64,000 nucleotides of DNA, from positions 1 through 64,000 of the forward strand of contig CAZPNX010000008.1 of assembly GCA_964588285.1 (NCBI GenBank). The letters run 5' to 3'. Position 1 is the first letter of the stretch. Every line of letters starts with the position of its first letter. The stretch comes from CAZPNX01 sp964588285 (GTDB taxonomy: Bacteria; Edwardsbacteria; AC1; EtOH8). The position numbers and the translations under genes are program-made. Shown here in pieces: positions 7,492 through 17,535 of the stretch. Under the pieces are notes generated by a model, which had not been told where the DNA came from, ran no database searches, and worked only from the letters and a program-made list of their open reading frames with translations.

Positions 7492-8148
7492 ATGCAATTA
7501 GTAATCACCTTAACCTGGCTGCTTCTCCTGGCCGCCGTCCTGGCGGTGCTCGGCGTCCCCCAGTCGCGGGAGGTCTTCGTGGCGCTGACCAAGGCCTATC
7601 CCTATTTCATGGGCATGGCCAAGTTCGCCCTTTTGGGCACCATGGGCGAGCTGCTTTCGTGGAAGGTTGTCTCCGGAAAATGGAAGCTGTCCGGCGCCAG
7701 GCTGTGGCAGCGAGTTTTGGTCTGGGCCGTTATCGGTGTCATGCTGACCATCGCCTTTCCCCTGTTCTCGGCCGGAGTCGATGGGCTGCTGGAGCAGGGG
7801 ATGCTGCCGGGCAGAGGGGTCAAGTGGCTGACCGCCTTCTGGAAATCGTTCTTCCTGCAGGCGGTCTTCGCCTTCCCCTTCATGGTCTTCCATCGCATCA
7901 CCGACACGCTGATCGAGCGGGGGGAGCTTTTCAAAAAATGGCCGTTGATCGAGGTCTACCGGGGCATAGACTGGGACAACATGTTCCGCATCGTGGGCGG
8001 GGCCATCGTCTGGTTCTGGCTGCCGGTGCACACCATAAATTTCATGCTGCCGGCCGAGTTCCGGGTGATCGTAGCCGCGCTGCTGGCCATCGTCCTGGGC
8101 CTGATACTGGGCGTGGCCAAGCGCAAGTCCCTAAAGACGACGGGTTAA
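7492..8148 (+). CDS. integral membrane protein, unknown function
   Basis: 218 aa from the ATG at 7492; an open frame extends upstream only through the palindromic repeat, so the later start is preferred. About five or six hydrophobic segments are visible, near residues 4-24, 40-55, 76-98, 122-138, 168-185 and 190-210. Conserved-looking features include KAYPYFMGMAKFALLGTMGE near the first loop and a WFWLPVHTINFMLPAEFRVI segment near the end. It is weakly reminiscent of small peroxisomal/mitochondrial-type membrane proteins (Mpv17-like), but I cannot support that call. The stop is two bases from the next open frame. Confidence 0.6.
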   Translation: MQLVITLTWLLLLAAVLAVLGVPQSREVFVALTKAYPYFMGMAKFALLGTMGELLSWKVVSGKWKLSGARLWQRVLVWAVIGVMLTIAFPLFSAGVDGLLEQGMLPGRGVKWLTAFWKSFFLQAVFAFPFMVFHRITDTLIERGELFKKWPLIEVYRGIDWDNMFRIVGGAIVWFWLPVHTINFMLPAEFRVIVAALLAIVLGLILGVAKRKSLKTTG

Positions 8149-8278
8149 AATGGCCAAAGCGAAAGCAAAAATAACCAAGCGGCCGAAAGCTAGGGGAACG
8201 AGAAAGTCTTCGCCCAAGCTCCAGGCAGCCAGAGAAGTCTGCGTAAATCAGTCGAAAAAGACAGCAGGAGCCAAGAAA

Positions 8279-9715
8279 ATGGCCAGAGCAATCCCAGTCC
8301 TTATTGCTGGCAGGGAGGCCTACCCCGAAAAAACTTTTCCTGTGCTCGACAAATATACCGGAGATGCTTTTGAGGAGGTCTCGATAGCCGGCCCGGTCGA
8401 GGTGGAACAAGCCCTGGAGGTGGCGGCCGGGGCCAAAGACGAGATGGCGGCCATGCCGGCCCACAAGAGGGCGGAGATCATCAAGAGGGCGGCCGGCATC
8501 CTCTGGGAGCGGCGGGAATCGCTGACCAAGCTCATTGCCCGCGAAGCCGGAAAACCCTACCGCTACGCCAAGGCCGAGGCCGAGCGCACCGTAGAGAACC
8601 TAGAATACTGCGCCGAGGAGGCCAAAAGAATCCATGGCGAGACCATCCCGGTGGATGCCGGGAAATCGGGCGAGGGCCGCTGGGGATTTTACGAGCGGTT
8701 CCCCATCGGGGTGGTGGCCGCCATCTCGCCGTTCAACTTCCCGCTGAACCTGGCCGCCCACAAGCTGGGGCCGGCGGTGGCCGCGGGCTGCCCGGTCATC
8801 CTCAAGCCGGCCTCGGCCACGCCGCTCTCGGGCTTGGAGCTGGGAAAAGCCTTTATCGAGGCCGGGCTGCCGGAGGGGGCGCTTTCGGTCCTGCCGGGCC
8901 CGGGCGGCGAGATCGGCGACCTGCTGGTGGGCGACCCGCGGGTGTCTAAGGTCAGCTTCACCGGAAGCCGGACCGTCGGCGAGGGAATCATCCGCAAGGC
9001 TGGGATGAAGCGGGTAACGCTGGAGCTGGGCGGCAACTCGGCCGTGGTCATCGACGAGGATATCGGTTCCCTCGACTACATAGTCAAAAGGTGCACCTTG
9101 GGAGCTTTTTACAACCAGGGCCAGGTATGCATCTCGGTGCAGAGGATCTACGTCCACCAAAAACACTACGACGAGTTTCTAGGCCGGCTGGTGGAATCCG
9201 CCAAGAAATTGAAGATTGGAAACCCGGTGGAGCCGGACACCGACATCGGGCCAATGATCTCGGAGGCCGAGGCCCAAAGGGTGCAGTCCTGGGTGCAGGA
9301 GGCGGTGGACCAGGGGGCTAGGGTGATTTGCGGGCACCAGCGACAGGGGGCGATCTACCCGCCAACGGTGGTGATCAAAGCCAGGCCCGACATGAAAATA
9401 GTGAAGGACGAGATCTTCGGGCCGGCGACCGTGGTCTTCCCGGTGGAGTCATTCGAGGAGGGCGTCCGCTTGGCCGACGACAGCCAGTACGGGCTTCAGG
9501 CCGGCATCTTCACCACCAACATCGACCGAGCCCTGGCAGCCGTCAGAAAATTGAACGTCGGCGGAGTGATGATCAACGATTTCCCATCCTACCGTATAGA
9601 CCATATGCCCTACGGCGGCAACAAGGGCTCGGGCCTGGGGCGGGAGGGGGCGCGGTTTGCCATCGAGGAGATGACCGCCATAAGGGCGGTGATCGTCAAC
9701 CTAATCCGCAACTGA
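8279..9715 (+). CDS. NAD(P)-dependent aldehyde dehydrogenase
   Basis: Aldehyde dehydrogenase superfamily enzyme oxidising an aldehyde to the acid with NAD(P)+. From the ATG at 8279 it has 478 residues, the family norm. Visible motifs are SPFNFPLNL near 140, the cofactor segment FTGSRTVGEGI, the general base in LELGGNS (about 247) and the nucleophile in NQGQVCIS (about 283). The resemblance is to lactaldehyde/non-phosphorylating glyceraldehyde-3-phosphate type enzymes, but the substrate cannot be read. AGGAG sits 8 bases before 8279, which decides this start. The frame stays open back to an ATG at 8150, which would add 43 mostly basic residues (Lys/Arg/Ala-rich) without family support. Confidence 0.9.
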   Translation: MARAIPVLIAGREAYPEKTFPVLDKYTGDAFEEVSIAGPVEVEQALEVAAGAKDEMAAMPAHKRAEIIKRAAGILWERRESLTKLIAREAGKPYRYAKAEAERTVENLEYCAEEAKRIHGETIPVDAGKSGEGRWGFYERFPIGVVAAISPFNFPLNLAAHKLGPAVAAGCPVILKPASATPLSGLELGKAFIEAGLPEGALSVLPGPGGEIGDLLVGDPRVSKVSFTGSRTVGEGIIRKAGMKRVTLELGGNSAVVIDEDIGSLDYIVKRCTLGAFYNQGQVCISVQRIYVHQKHYDEFLGRLVESAKKLKIGNPVEPDTDIGPMISEAEAQRVQSWVQEAVDQGARVICGHQRQGAIYPPTVVIKARPDMKIVKDEIFGPATVVFPVESFEEGVRLADDSQYGLQAGIFTTNIDRALAAVRKLNVGGVMINDFPSYRIDHMPYGGNKGSGLGREGARFAIEEMTAIRAVIVNLIRN

Positions 9716-9728
9716 AACGAAATCCACA

Positions 9729-11810
<2,082 letters not shown>

Positions 11811-12562
11811 CGACGAGCCGACCGTCGGCAAAAGCATCGCCAGCGCCATAGCGGAGAAGGACCTGGAGGTGGAGTACGCCCGCAGCGGCCGCCAGGCCCT
11901 GGAGATGGACGGCAAGAAGGAGTTCCAAGTGGTGATCACCGACCTGATGATGCCGGGCATGGACGGCATGGAGCTTTTGGCCGAGCTCAAGAGTCGCCGG
12001 CCAGAGTCCCTGGTCATAATGATCACCGGGTTCCCCTCGGTCAAGACCGCGGTGGAATCGGTGAAACTGGGGGCCTTCGACTACATCACCAAGCCCTTTA
12101 CCCCGGCCGAGCTGCGGGCGGTGGTGCGCCGAGCTTTGGCCAGGCAGAAGATCGGGGCGGGCAAGGCCGGACGGCCCCAGGCCAAACAGGCGGCCTATGC
12201 CATCCCGGAAAACACCTGGGCCAGACTGGAGACGGACGGCAGCGTCCGGGTGGGGATGCATCCCATGTTCCTGGAGACCATCGGCCACATCGGCGAGATC
12301 GAGCTGCCGCAGAAGGACGACCAGCTCTCCCAGGGACAGGCCTGCGTCAAGGTGGTGGACAGCCGGGACCGGGTCCACCGGCTGTGGTCGCCGGTTTCGG
12401 GCCGGGTGGTTCAGGTCAACGAAACGGTCAGACACGACTTAAAGCCTTTGGCCCAGGATCCTTTCGGAACCGGTTGGCTGTTCTTTTTGGTGCCCGGGGA
12501 CCAGGAGTCGCTCAAGGAAGAGCTTAAAAATTTATTGCCCCTGGAGACGGATTAATAACGCC

Positions 12563-12591
12563 TTTTCATCGCTATGGGAAAGAGCCATAAT
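12563..12591 (+). promoter_or_regulatory. possible promoter, leaderless start
   Basis: TTTTCA (12563-12568), 17 bases, CATAAT (12586-12591), then 8 bases to the ATG at 12600. The -35 is weak (4/6). If used, the transcript would begin at or beside the start codon. No Shine-Dalgarno is present. Confidence 0.4.
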
Positions 12592-12599
12592 CGATTTCC

Positions 12600-13520
12600 A
12601 TGCGCATCGGGATCATAGGGCTGGGCGGCATCGGCGGCTACTTTGGGGCCAAGCTGGCCGGCCGATTCATCGCCGAGCACCAGATCGTTTTCATCCAGCG
12701 CGGGCCTCACCTCGAGGCCATCAGGCAGCATGGTTTGAGCTATGTAACCCGGGACCATAGGCACCTGGTCCGCCCGACCATAGCCACCGACGATCCGGAC
12801 GAGGCGGGAAAGCTGGATCTGGCTATTCTGTGCGTTAAAAGCCGGAGCTTGGAGCCGGCGCTGGAAAGGCTGGGGGGCTGTCTTGACGAAAGCAGCCTGC
12901 TGCTGACCGCACTCAACGGTGTGGACATCGGCGAACGAATCCGGAAAATCATTCCGGAAATCGTGATGCTGCCTGGCTGTATCTACTTGAGCGCACATAT
13001 CGAGTCTCCCGGGGTGGTGCGGCAGGTGGGCGGGGCGGGGAAGTTTTTTTTCGGCCCGGAACAGGGAGAAACAGAGCGGTTTTGCTGGACAGAGACGCTG
13101 CTTAAGGAAGCCGGAGTCAAGGCGGTGCTGGATGCCGACATTAAAACCAGGCTTTGGGAGAAATACCTTTTCGTGGGCTCCCTGGCCACCCTGACGGCGG
13201 CCACCGGGCTCTCCATCGGCCAGGCGGTGCGCGACGGCCAGAGGCGGCGGCAGTTCCTCGGCCTGATGGAGGAGATCATGGCCTTGGCGGCGGCCCAAGG
13301 GGTGAGGCTGAAACGGTCGCTGTTGGCAGAAAATCTGGACCTGGCCGAAAAGATACCGCCGGAGATCAGGACCTCGATGCAAATGGACATCGAGGCCGGC
13401 CGGCCGGCCGAACTGGATGTCTTCACCGAGTATGTTTTAAATAAATCCGAGGAATCGGGTCTGAAGACGCCGATCCACCGGGAGCTTTTCCAAAGAATAA
13501 TTAAGAAGACGAACCGATAG
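12600..13520 (+). CDS. panE: ketopantoate reductase family (2-dehydropantoate 2-reductase)
   Basis: 306 aa enzyme of the PanE/ApbA family, which reduces 2-dehydropantoate to pantoate with NADPH in coenzyme A synthesis. The Rossmann motif GLGGIGGYFGAKLA is at residues 7-20. The AILCVKSRSLEPAL segment, the ALNGVD motif (catalytic-loop region) and the C-terminal helical domain (KLWEKYL... type, here RLWEKYLFVGS) are visible. Length is normal. Many family members act on other 2-oxo acids, so the symbol is tentative. It stands alone after the two-component genes and has a possible promoter ending 8 bases before the ATG. Confidence 0.85.
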   Translation: MRIGIIGLGGIGGYFGAKLAGRFIAEHQIVFIQRGPHLEAIRQHGLSYVTRDHRHLVRPTIATDDPDEAGKLDLAILCVKSRSLEPALERLGGCLDESSLLLTALNGVDIGERIRKIIPEIVMLPGCIYLSAHIESPGVVRQVGGAGKFFFGPEQGETERFCWTETLLKEAGVKAVLDADIKTRLWEKYLFVGSLATLTAATGLSIGQAVRDGQRRRQFLGLMEEIMALAAAQGVRLKRSLLAENLDLAEKIPPEIRTSMQMDIEAGRPAELDVFTEYVLNKSEESGLKTPIHRELFQRIIKKTNR

Positions 13521-13525
13521 CCGAC

Positions 13526-13996
13526 ATGCAGATATCGATCACCGCCATCAACGTCATCCAGGCCATGCTGGCGCCCGGCCTGATGATCTCGGCCTGCGGC
13601 CTTTTAATCTTGGGCATGAACAACAAATACTCCATGGTGGTCGGCCGCATTCGGCTTTTGAACGAGGAACGGCGCCGGTTGAAGGCGGCCCAACCCGGGG
13701 ACGAGCTGCAGCGGGCCAGGCTGGAGAGCATTGCCGTTCAACTGGGGGAGCTGCTGCACCGTTTGAGGCTGGTGCGCAACGCGGTGGTGGGCTATTCGGC
13801 GGCCGTGGCCCTGTTCATCCTGGCCTCCCTCTTCATCGGGCTTAGGATACTGGCCGGTTGGCCGGAGGCGGCCGCCCTGATGTTGTTCATCGCCGGAGTG
13901 CTGTCGGTGCTGGCCGGAGTCTTTTTCGCGGCCAGCGAGGCGCTGTTGGGATACCGCATTGTGTTGATGGAGGCCGACGATTCGCACCAGAAGTGA
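13526..13996 (+). CDS. DUF2721 family membrane protein
   Basis: 156 aa protein matching the DUF2721 pattern: N-terminal TAINVIQAMLAPGLMISACGLLILGMNNKY, then NR/RI-rich helix, then two C-terminal transmembrane segments (about 90-110 and 117-138). Function of the family is unknown. It begins six bases after the preceding gene, so co-transcription with the PanE-like gene is likely. The ATG at 13526 gives the full family N-terminus. Confidence 0.8.
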   Translation: MQISITAINVIQAMLAPGLMISACGLLILGMNNKYSMVVGRIRLLNEERRRLKAAQPGDELQRARLESIAVQLGELLHRLRLVRNAVVGYSAAVALFILASLFIGLRILAGWPEAAALMLFIAGVLSVLAGVFFAASEALLGYRIVLMEADDSHQK

Positions 13997-14021
13997 CCGA
14001 CAGGCAGCGCGAGGAAATCCC

Positions 14022-14050
14022 TTGACTTTTTATACCGATTGTGAAATAAT
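14022..14050 (+). promoter_or_regulatory. sigma70-like promoter
   Basis: TTGACT (14022-14027), 17-base spacer, AATAAT (14045-14050), about 35 bases before the ATG at 14086. Sits in an AT-rich intergenic stretch. Confidence 0.6.
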
Positions 14051-14085
14051 TAATTTCCCACCCTGCCATCCAATCCTTTAAAAAT

Positions 14086-15171
14086 ATGGCCGATAAGAAT
14101 TTGTATGCGCTGGAGAAGAGCCGGGTGCCGGCTTTGCTCAAGAAACTGATCGACGGCCGGGCCGAGGTCTGGGGGCCGATGACCGGCCAAAACCAGGACA
14201 CCTTCTTCAGCCGGCTCAGCCGAGCCGAGGACCTGGCGCCGGATTATATCAACGGCTATTTGGGCCCCAAGCGTTACGTCTTTCCCCAGGCCGAAACCCT
14301 TTTCGGGTTCGAGAAAAAGGGCCGGGAGATTGTGCTCAAGGAGCCCCAGGAGCGCGGCCCGGCGGTGATCTGGGGCATCAGGCCGTGCGATATGTCGGCG
14401 GTCAACTACTTCGACAGCTTCTTCGGGCTGGGGATGAAGTCCGGGCCGGACTGGAAGCCGGGGGAAAACCTGCCGGATCCGCTGTATCAGGCCCGACGCC
14501 GGCAGGCGGTATTCATTGCCTTGGCCTGCAATCGGGCCGGACCAAAGTGCTTCTGCGTCTGCACCGACACCGGGCCATTCCTTTCCAAGGGCTTCGATGT
14601 CCAGCTGTGCGACCTGGGGGACCGCTACCTGGCCGAGGTCGGCAGCGACAAGGGCGGGGAGTTCGTCGAAAGCAACAGGGAGTTCTTCGGCACCGGCTCC
14701 GAGGCCGAGCTCAAGGAGCGGCGGCGGCTGGAGGTGGAATCCGAAAGGTCTTTCCAGGAGCCGGTCAGCTTCTTTGCCAAGGCCATGAGGAAAATGGACC
14801 AGGGCCGGCTTGACCGAAGGTTCTGGGAAAAGGTGGCCGGTTACTGCATCGGATGCGGCGGCTGCATCTACGCCTGTCCCATGTGCTCCTGCTTCGACGT
14901 GGACGATATTAAAAACTCGGAGGACGAAGGGGCTCGCGTCCGCTCCTGGGATACCTGCGATTTTGCCGGCTTCACCCGCGAGGTCTCGGGACATAATCCC
15001 AGGCCGAGCCGGGCCGACCGCCGACAGCGCTGGTTCTACCATAAGCTTTCCATGGACTACCTGGAGAAGAACCCTGTTATCGGCTGCGTGGGCTGCGGCC
15101 GCTGCGTCATCGCCTGCCCGGGCGGGGTGGACATGGCCACGGTGGTGCGCTGGATGCGGAAAGTGGAATGA
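14086..15171 (+). CDS. hydrogenase beta-type [4Fe-4S] subunit (HydB/AsrA-like)
   Basis: 361 aa cytoplasmic iron-sulfur protein like the beta subunit of sulfhydrogenases and subunit A of anaerobic sulfite reductase. Two C-terminal clusters are visible, CIGCGGCIYACPMCSC near residue 253 and CVGCGRCVIACPGGVDM near 334. The N-terminal part has ACNRAGPKCFCVCTDTGP near 145, typical of the family. It would pass electrons between the hydrogenase and the flavin/NAD(P) subunit encoded downstream at 16116. A T9SS-sorted protein gene has come between the two. It has its own promoter upstream. Confidence 0.85.
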   Translation: MADKNLYALEKSRVPALLKKLIDGRAEVWGPMTGQNQDTFFSRLSRAEDLAPDYINGYLGPKRYVFPQAETLFGFEKKGREIVLKEPQERGPAVIWGIRPCDMSAVNYFDSFFGLGMKSGPDWKPGENLPDPLYQARRRQAVFIALACNRAGPKCFCVCTDTGPFLSKGFDVQLCDLGDRYLAEVGSDKGGEFVESNREFFGTGSEAELKERRRLEVESERSFQEPVSFFAKAMRKMDQGRLDRRFWEKVAGYCIGCGGCIYACPMCSCFDVDDIKNSEDEGARVRSWDTCDFAGFTREVSGHNPRPSRADRRQRWFYHKLSMDYLEKNPVIGCVGCGRCVIACPGGVDMATVVRWMRKVE

Positions 15172-15179
15172 CCGTTTGC

Positions 15180-15202
15180 CACCCTTCGGCGGACTCAGGG
15201 TG
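15180..15202. repeat. dispersed palindrome CACCCTTCGG...CAGGGTG
   Basis: CACCCT (15180-15185) pairs with AGGGTG (15197-15202). The core CCTTCGGCGGACTCAGG is a member of the family found in the mvhA terminator. The next 20 bases (CACGGAGACACGGAG) belong to a second, AT-ended word family, so two repeat types abut here. Confidence 0.55.
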
Positions 15203-15247
15203 AACTACGGCACGGAGACACGGAGTAATTTTTCATTGAGGGGTAGT

Positions 15248-16078
15248 ATGATGAAAACGGCGCTGCGGTTGACGCGGCTGATGGCCGTGCTGGTCTTAGT
15301 CGGCCCGTCAGCCAACGCCAGCATCGACTCGCTGTGGTCCAGCCCGTCGACCACCGGGTACAAGTGCGCGCTTTCGAACCTGTCCACCGGCAAGGTCACC
15401 TACCTAAGCGCCCTGGACAGCGCCGCCGGGGTCTGCCGGGTATACGACGCCGACAACCTCAACCAGGTCTACAGCCCGGCCATGTCATGCGGCACCTACA
15501 CCTACGTCTGGTATAACTACATCAACGACGCCAACGGCAACGGGCACCCGGAGATCTTGGTATACGAGTACAGCCTGACCACCAACCGCTACTCAACGCG
15601 GATCGTGGACCTGTCCACCGGGGCGGTGGTCAGGAACTGGTCCAGCGGCAGCTACTCATATTACCCCAAGTTCATGGGCACCACCCCGGGAAGCAACACC
15701 GTCAAGCTGGGCATCGAGCGCTCCAGCGGGACCGCCGGTTCGTTTCCCTCGGTGCTTTCAGTGTACTCCCTGGGAGTTACCGAAGTGGCGGCCGGACCCG
15801 GCGAAGCGTCAAAGCCGGGCATTTTCCTGGAACAGAGTTACCCCAACCCGGCCGCGGAGCAGGCAGTGGTCGAGTTCATGCTTTCCAGGCCTGGCCGGGC
15901 CACGGTCACCGTCTACGACCAGCTGGGCCGGGAGGTGCGGGTCCTGGCCGACCGCGATTTTCCGGCGGGTAGGCACGCCCTCGGCTTTGACGGCCGGGGT
16001 CTGCCGAACGGGGCCTACTTCTACCGGCTGTCGACGGCGGAAGGCGGCGAGGTCAAGAGGCTGCTTTTAGTCAAGTAA
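15248..16078 (+). CDS. secreted protein with T9SS type A sorting domain
   Basis: 276 aa. A signal peptide is visible (about residues 1-24, MAVLVLVGPSANA). The middle part is Ser/Thr/Tyr-rich with a repeating LSTGKV/LSTGAV motif and looks like an incomplete beta-propeller or lectin-like domain. The last 85 residues form a FlgD-Ig-like/T9SS C-terminal domain: LEQSYPNPA, TVYDQLGREVR, GLPNGAYFYRLS, ending in KRLLLVK. Such domains direct proteins across the outer membrane by the type IX system. The frame is open upstream to 14810, but the ATG at 15248 has a GAGGGG ribosome-binding site and starts the signal peptide. It separates hydrogenase beta- and gamma-like genes, an odd place. Confidence 0.85.
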   Translation: MMKTALRLTRLMAVLVLVGPSANASIDSLWSSPSTTGYKCALSNLSTGKVTYLSALDSAAGVCRVYDADNLNQVYSPAMSCGTYTYVWYNYINDANGNGHPEILVYEYSLTTNRYSTRIVDLSTGAVVRNWSSGSYSYYPKFMGTTPGSNTVKLGIERSSGTAGSFPSVLSVYSLGVTEVAAGPGEASKPGIFLEQSYPNPAAEQAVVEFMLSRPGRATVTVYDQLGREVRVLADRDFPAGRHALGFDGRGLPNGAYFYRLSTAEGGEVKRLLLVK

Positions 16079-16115
16079 CCATTTCTGTCTTTTGAATTCT
16101 GACTTCCGACTTAAG

Positions 16116-16952
16116 ATGAACCCCAACATCTACGTTCCCTACCTGGCCGAGGTCACCAAGATCACCGACGAGTCCTCGGACACTAAGACCTTCGACGTCA
16201 GGATACTGGACAAAAAGGAGGCCGAAAGTTTCCGCTGCCGGCCCGGCCAGTTCGTCGAGGCCGGGGTCTTCGGTGAGGGCGAAGCCCCCTTCGGCCTGAC
16301 CACCGATCCCTCCGAGCCCGGAGTGATGACCTTCACCATCCGGGCCTGCGGCCGGGTGACCAACGCCTTCCACGCGCTTTCGGAGGGCGACCGGGTGGGC
16401 ATCAAGGGGCCGCTGGGCAACAGCTTTTTGGACAAGATCGATTCCCGGGGCAAGGACATCCTGGTGGTGGGGGGCGGCATCGGCCTGCCGCCGCTGCGCT
16501 CCATGATAGAATACATCTTCAATCGCCGGGCCGAGTACGGAAAGTTCACCATCGTCTACGGCGCTCGGACGCCAGAACTTTTGATGTATAAGTACCAGCT
16601 TTCCGAGTGGGCCAAGCGGGACGACCTGGAGCTGATGCTGACGGTGGACGTGGCCGACGCCTCCTGGACCCACAACGTGGGGGTGGTCACCACCCTGTTC
16701 CCCAAGCTCAAGCTGGACATCCCCAATACCGTGGTCTACACCTGCGGCCCGCCCATCATGATCAAATTCGTCATCATCGAGCTTTTAAAGATGGGCTTTC
16801 CCGAGAAACAGATCGTCTCCACCCTGGAGCGCTACATGAAGTGCGGGGTGGGGAAGTGCGGCCACTGCTGCATCGGCCACAAGTACGTGTGCACCGAGGG
16901 ACCGGTGTTCGACTACTCCGAGATCAAGGGCCTGGCCGAAGAAGCCTTCTGA
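16116..16952 (+). CDS. hydrogenase gamma-type FAD/NAD(P)-binding subunit (HydG/AsrB-like)
   Basis: 278 aa ferredoxin-NADP reductase-type protein, like the gamma subunit of sulfhydrogenase or sulfite reductase subunit B. FAD-domain segment CRPGQFVEAGVFG near 42; nucleotide-binding VVGGGIGLPPLRSMIEY near 117; and a C-terminal [2Fe-2S] site CGVGKCGHCCIGHKYVC near 242. It would exchange hydrides between NAD(P)H and the iron-sulfur chain of the beta subunit. The ATG at 16116 is preferred over a TTG at 16092 because it starts the family N-terminus. The preceding 37 bases are repeat-like (TTCTGACTTCCGACTTAAG). Confidence 0.88.
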   Translation: MNPNIYVPYLAEVTKITDESSDTKTFDVRILDKKEAESFRCRPGQFVEAGVFGEGEAPFGLTTDPSEPGVMTFTIRACGRVTNAFHALSEGDRVGIKGPLGNSFLDKIDSRGKDILVVGGGIGLPPLRSMIEYIFNRRAEYGKFTIVYGARTPELLMYKYQLSEWAKRDDLELMLTVDVADASWTHNVGVVTTLFPKLKLDIPNTVVYTCGPPIMIKFVIIELLKMGFPEKQIVSTLERYMKCGVGKCGHCCIGHKYVCTEGPVFDYSEIKGLAEEAF

Positions 16953-16955
16953 TGA

Positions 16956-17014
16956 AATCCAAAATCCAAAATTCCAAATTCCATTTTTGATTTTGGTGCT
17001 TGGGTTTTTGAATT
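16956..17014. repeat. AT-rich intergenic palindrome
   Basis: The arms about 16956-16982 and 16988-17014 are imperfect inverted copies (about 20/27), made of AAATCC/AAAATTC words on the left and TTTTTGAATTT words on the right. It fills the whole spacer before the protease gene. The same family lies before hdrA (right arm only) and inside the lipoprotein gene at 33774. Confidence 0.55.
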
Positions 17015-17015
17015 T

Positions 17016-17522
17016 ATGCATGATTTGGTCACCTATCTCAAGAGCCTGGACAGCCAGTCGGTGCTGGTGGGCGTGGGCAACCCCCTGCGGGGCGACGACG
17101 GGTTCGGACCGGAGCTGGTGGGGCGGCTGGGCGAGGCGGTGCCCTTCAAGACCATCGACGCCGGCGAGGAGCCGGAGGACTGCCTGGAGCAGGTGCTGGC
17201 CCTCAAGCCCTCCCGGGTGCTGATAGCCGATGCCGTGGCCTTTGGGGGCAAGCCGGGCGAGGCGGTTCTTTTGGAGCCGGAGAGCTTGGGCAAGAAGATC
17301 ACCGTCTCCACCCATCAGTTGCCCCTGATGATGTTCATCCGGCTCATCCGGGAGCGCCTAGCCGGGGCCGAGGTCAAGGTGCTGGGCCTGCAGCCTAAAA
17401 GCATCGAGCTGGGCAAGGGTCTGTCCTCGCAGGTCGACCAAAGCATGGACATGCTGGTGCAGATCATCACCGGGGCCGCCCCGGCCGGCTTGGGCAAGAA
17501 CAGGGGGCGGAAAGTACACTGA
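17016..17522 (+). CDS. hycI: HycI-type [NiFe] hydrogenase maturation protease
   Basis: 168 aa nickel-dependent endopeptidase that trims the large subunit of the group 4 hydrogenase (23021-24706). GVGNPLRGDDGFG at about residues 19-31, AGEEPED near 50, ADAVAFG near 74 and STHQLPLMMFI near 100 follow the HycI pattern, distinct from the protease at 6212. It opens the membrane hydrogenase locus. The last 20 residues (GLGKNRGRKVH) look unstructured. It starts right after an AT-rich palindrome with no clear ribosome-binding site. Confidence 0.88.
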   Translation: MHDLVTYLKSLDSQSVLVGVGNPLRGDDGFGPELVGRLGEAVPFKTIDAGEEPEDCLEQVLALKPSRVLIADAVAFGGKPGEAVLLEPESLGKKITVSTHQLPLMMFIRLIRERLAGAEVKVLGLQPKSIELGKGLSSQVDQSMDMLVQIITGAAPAGLGKNRGRKVH

Positions 17523-17535
17523 ACAGTTAAACGAT

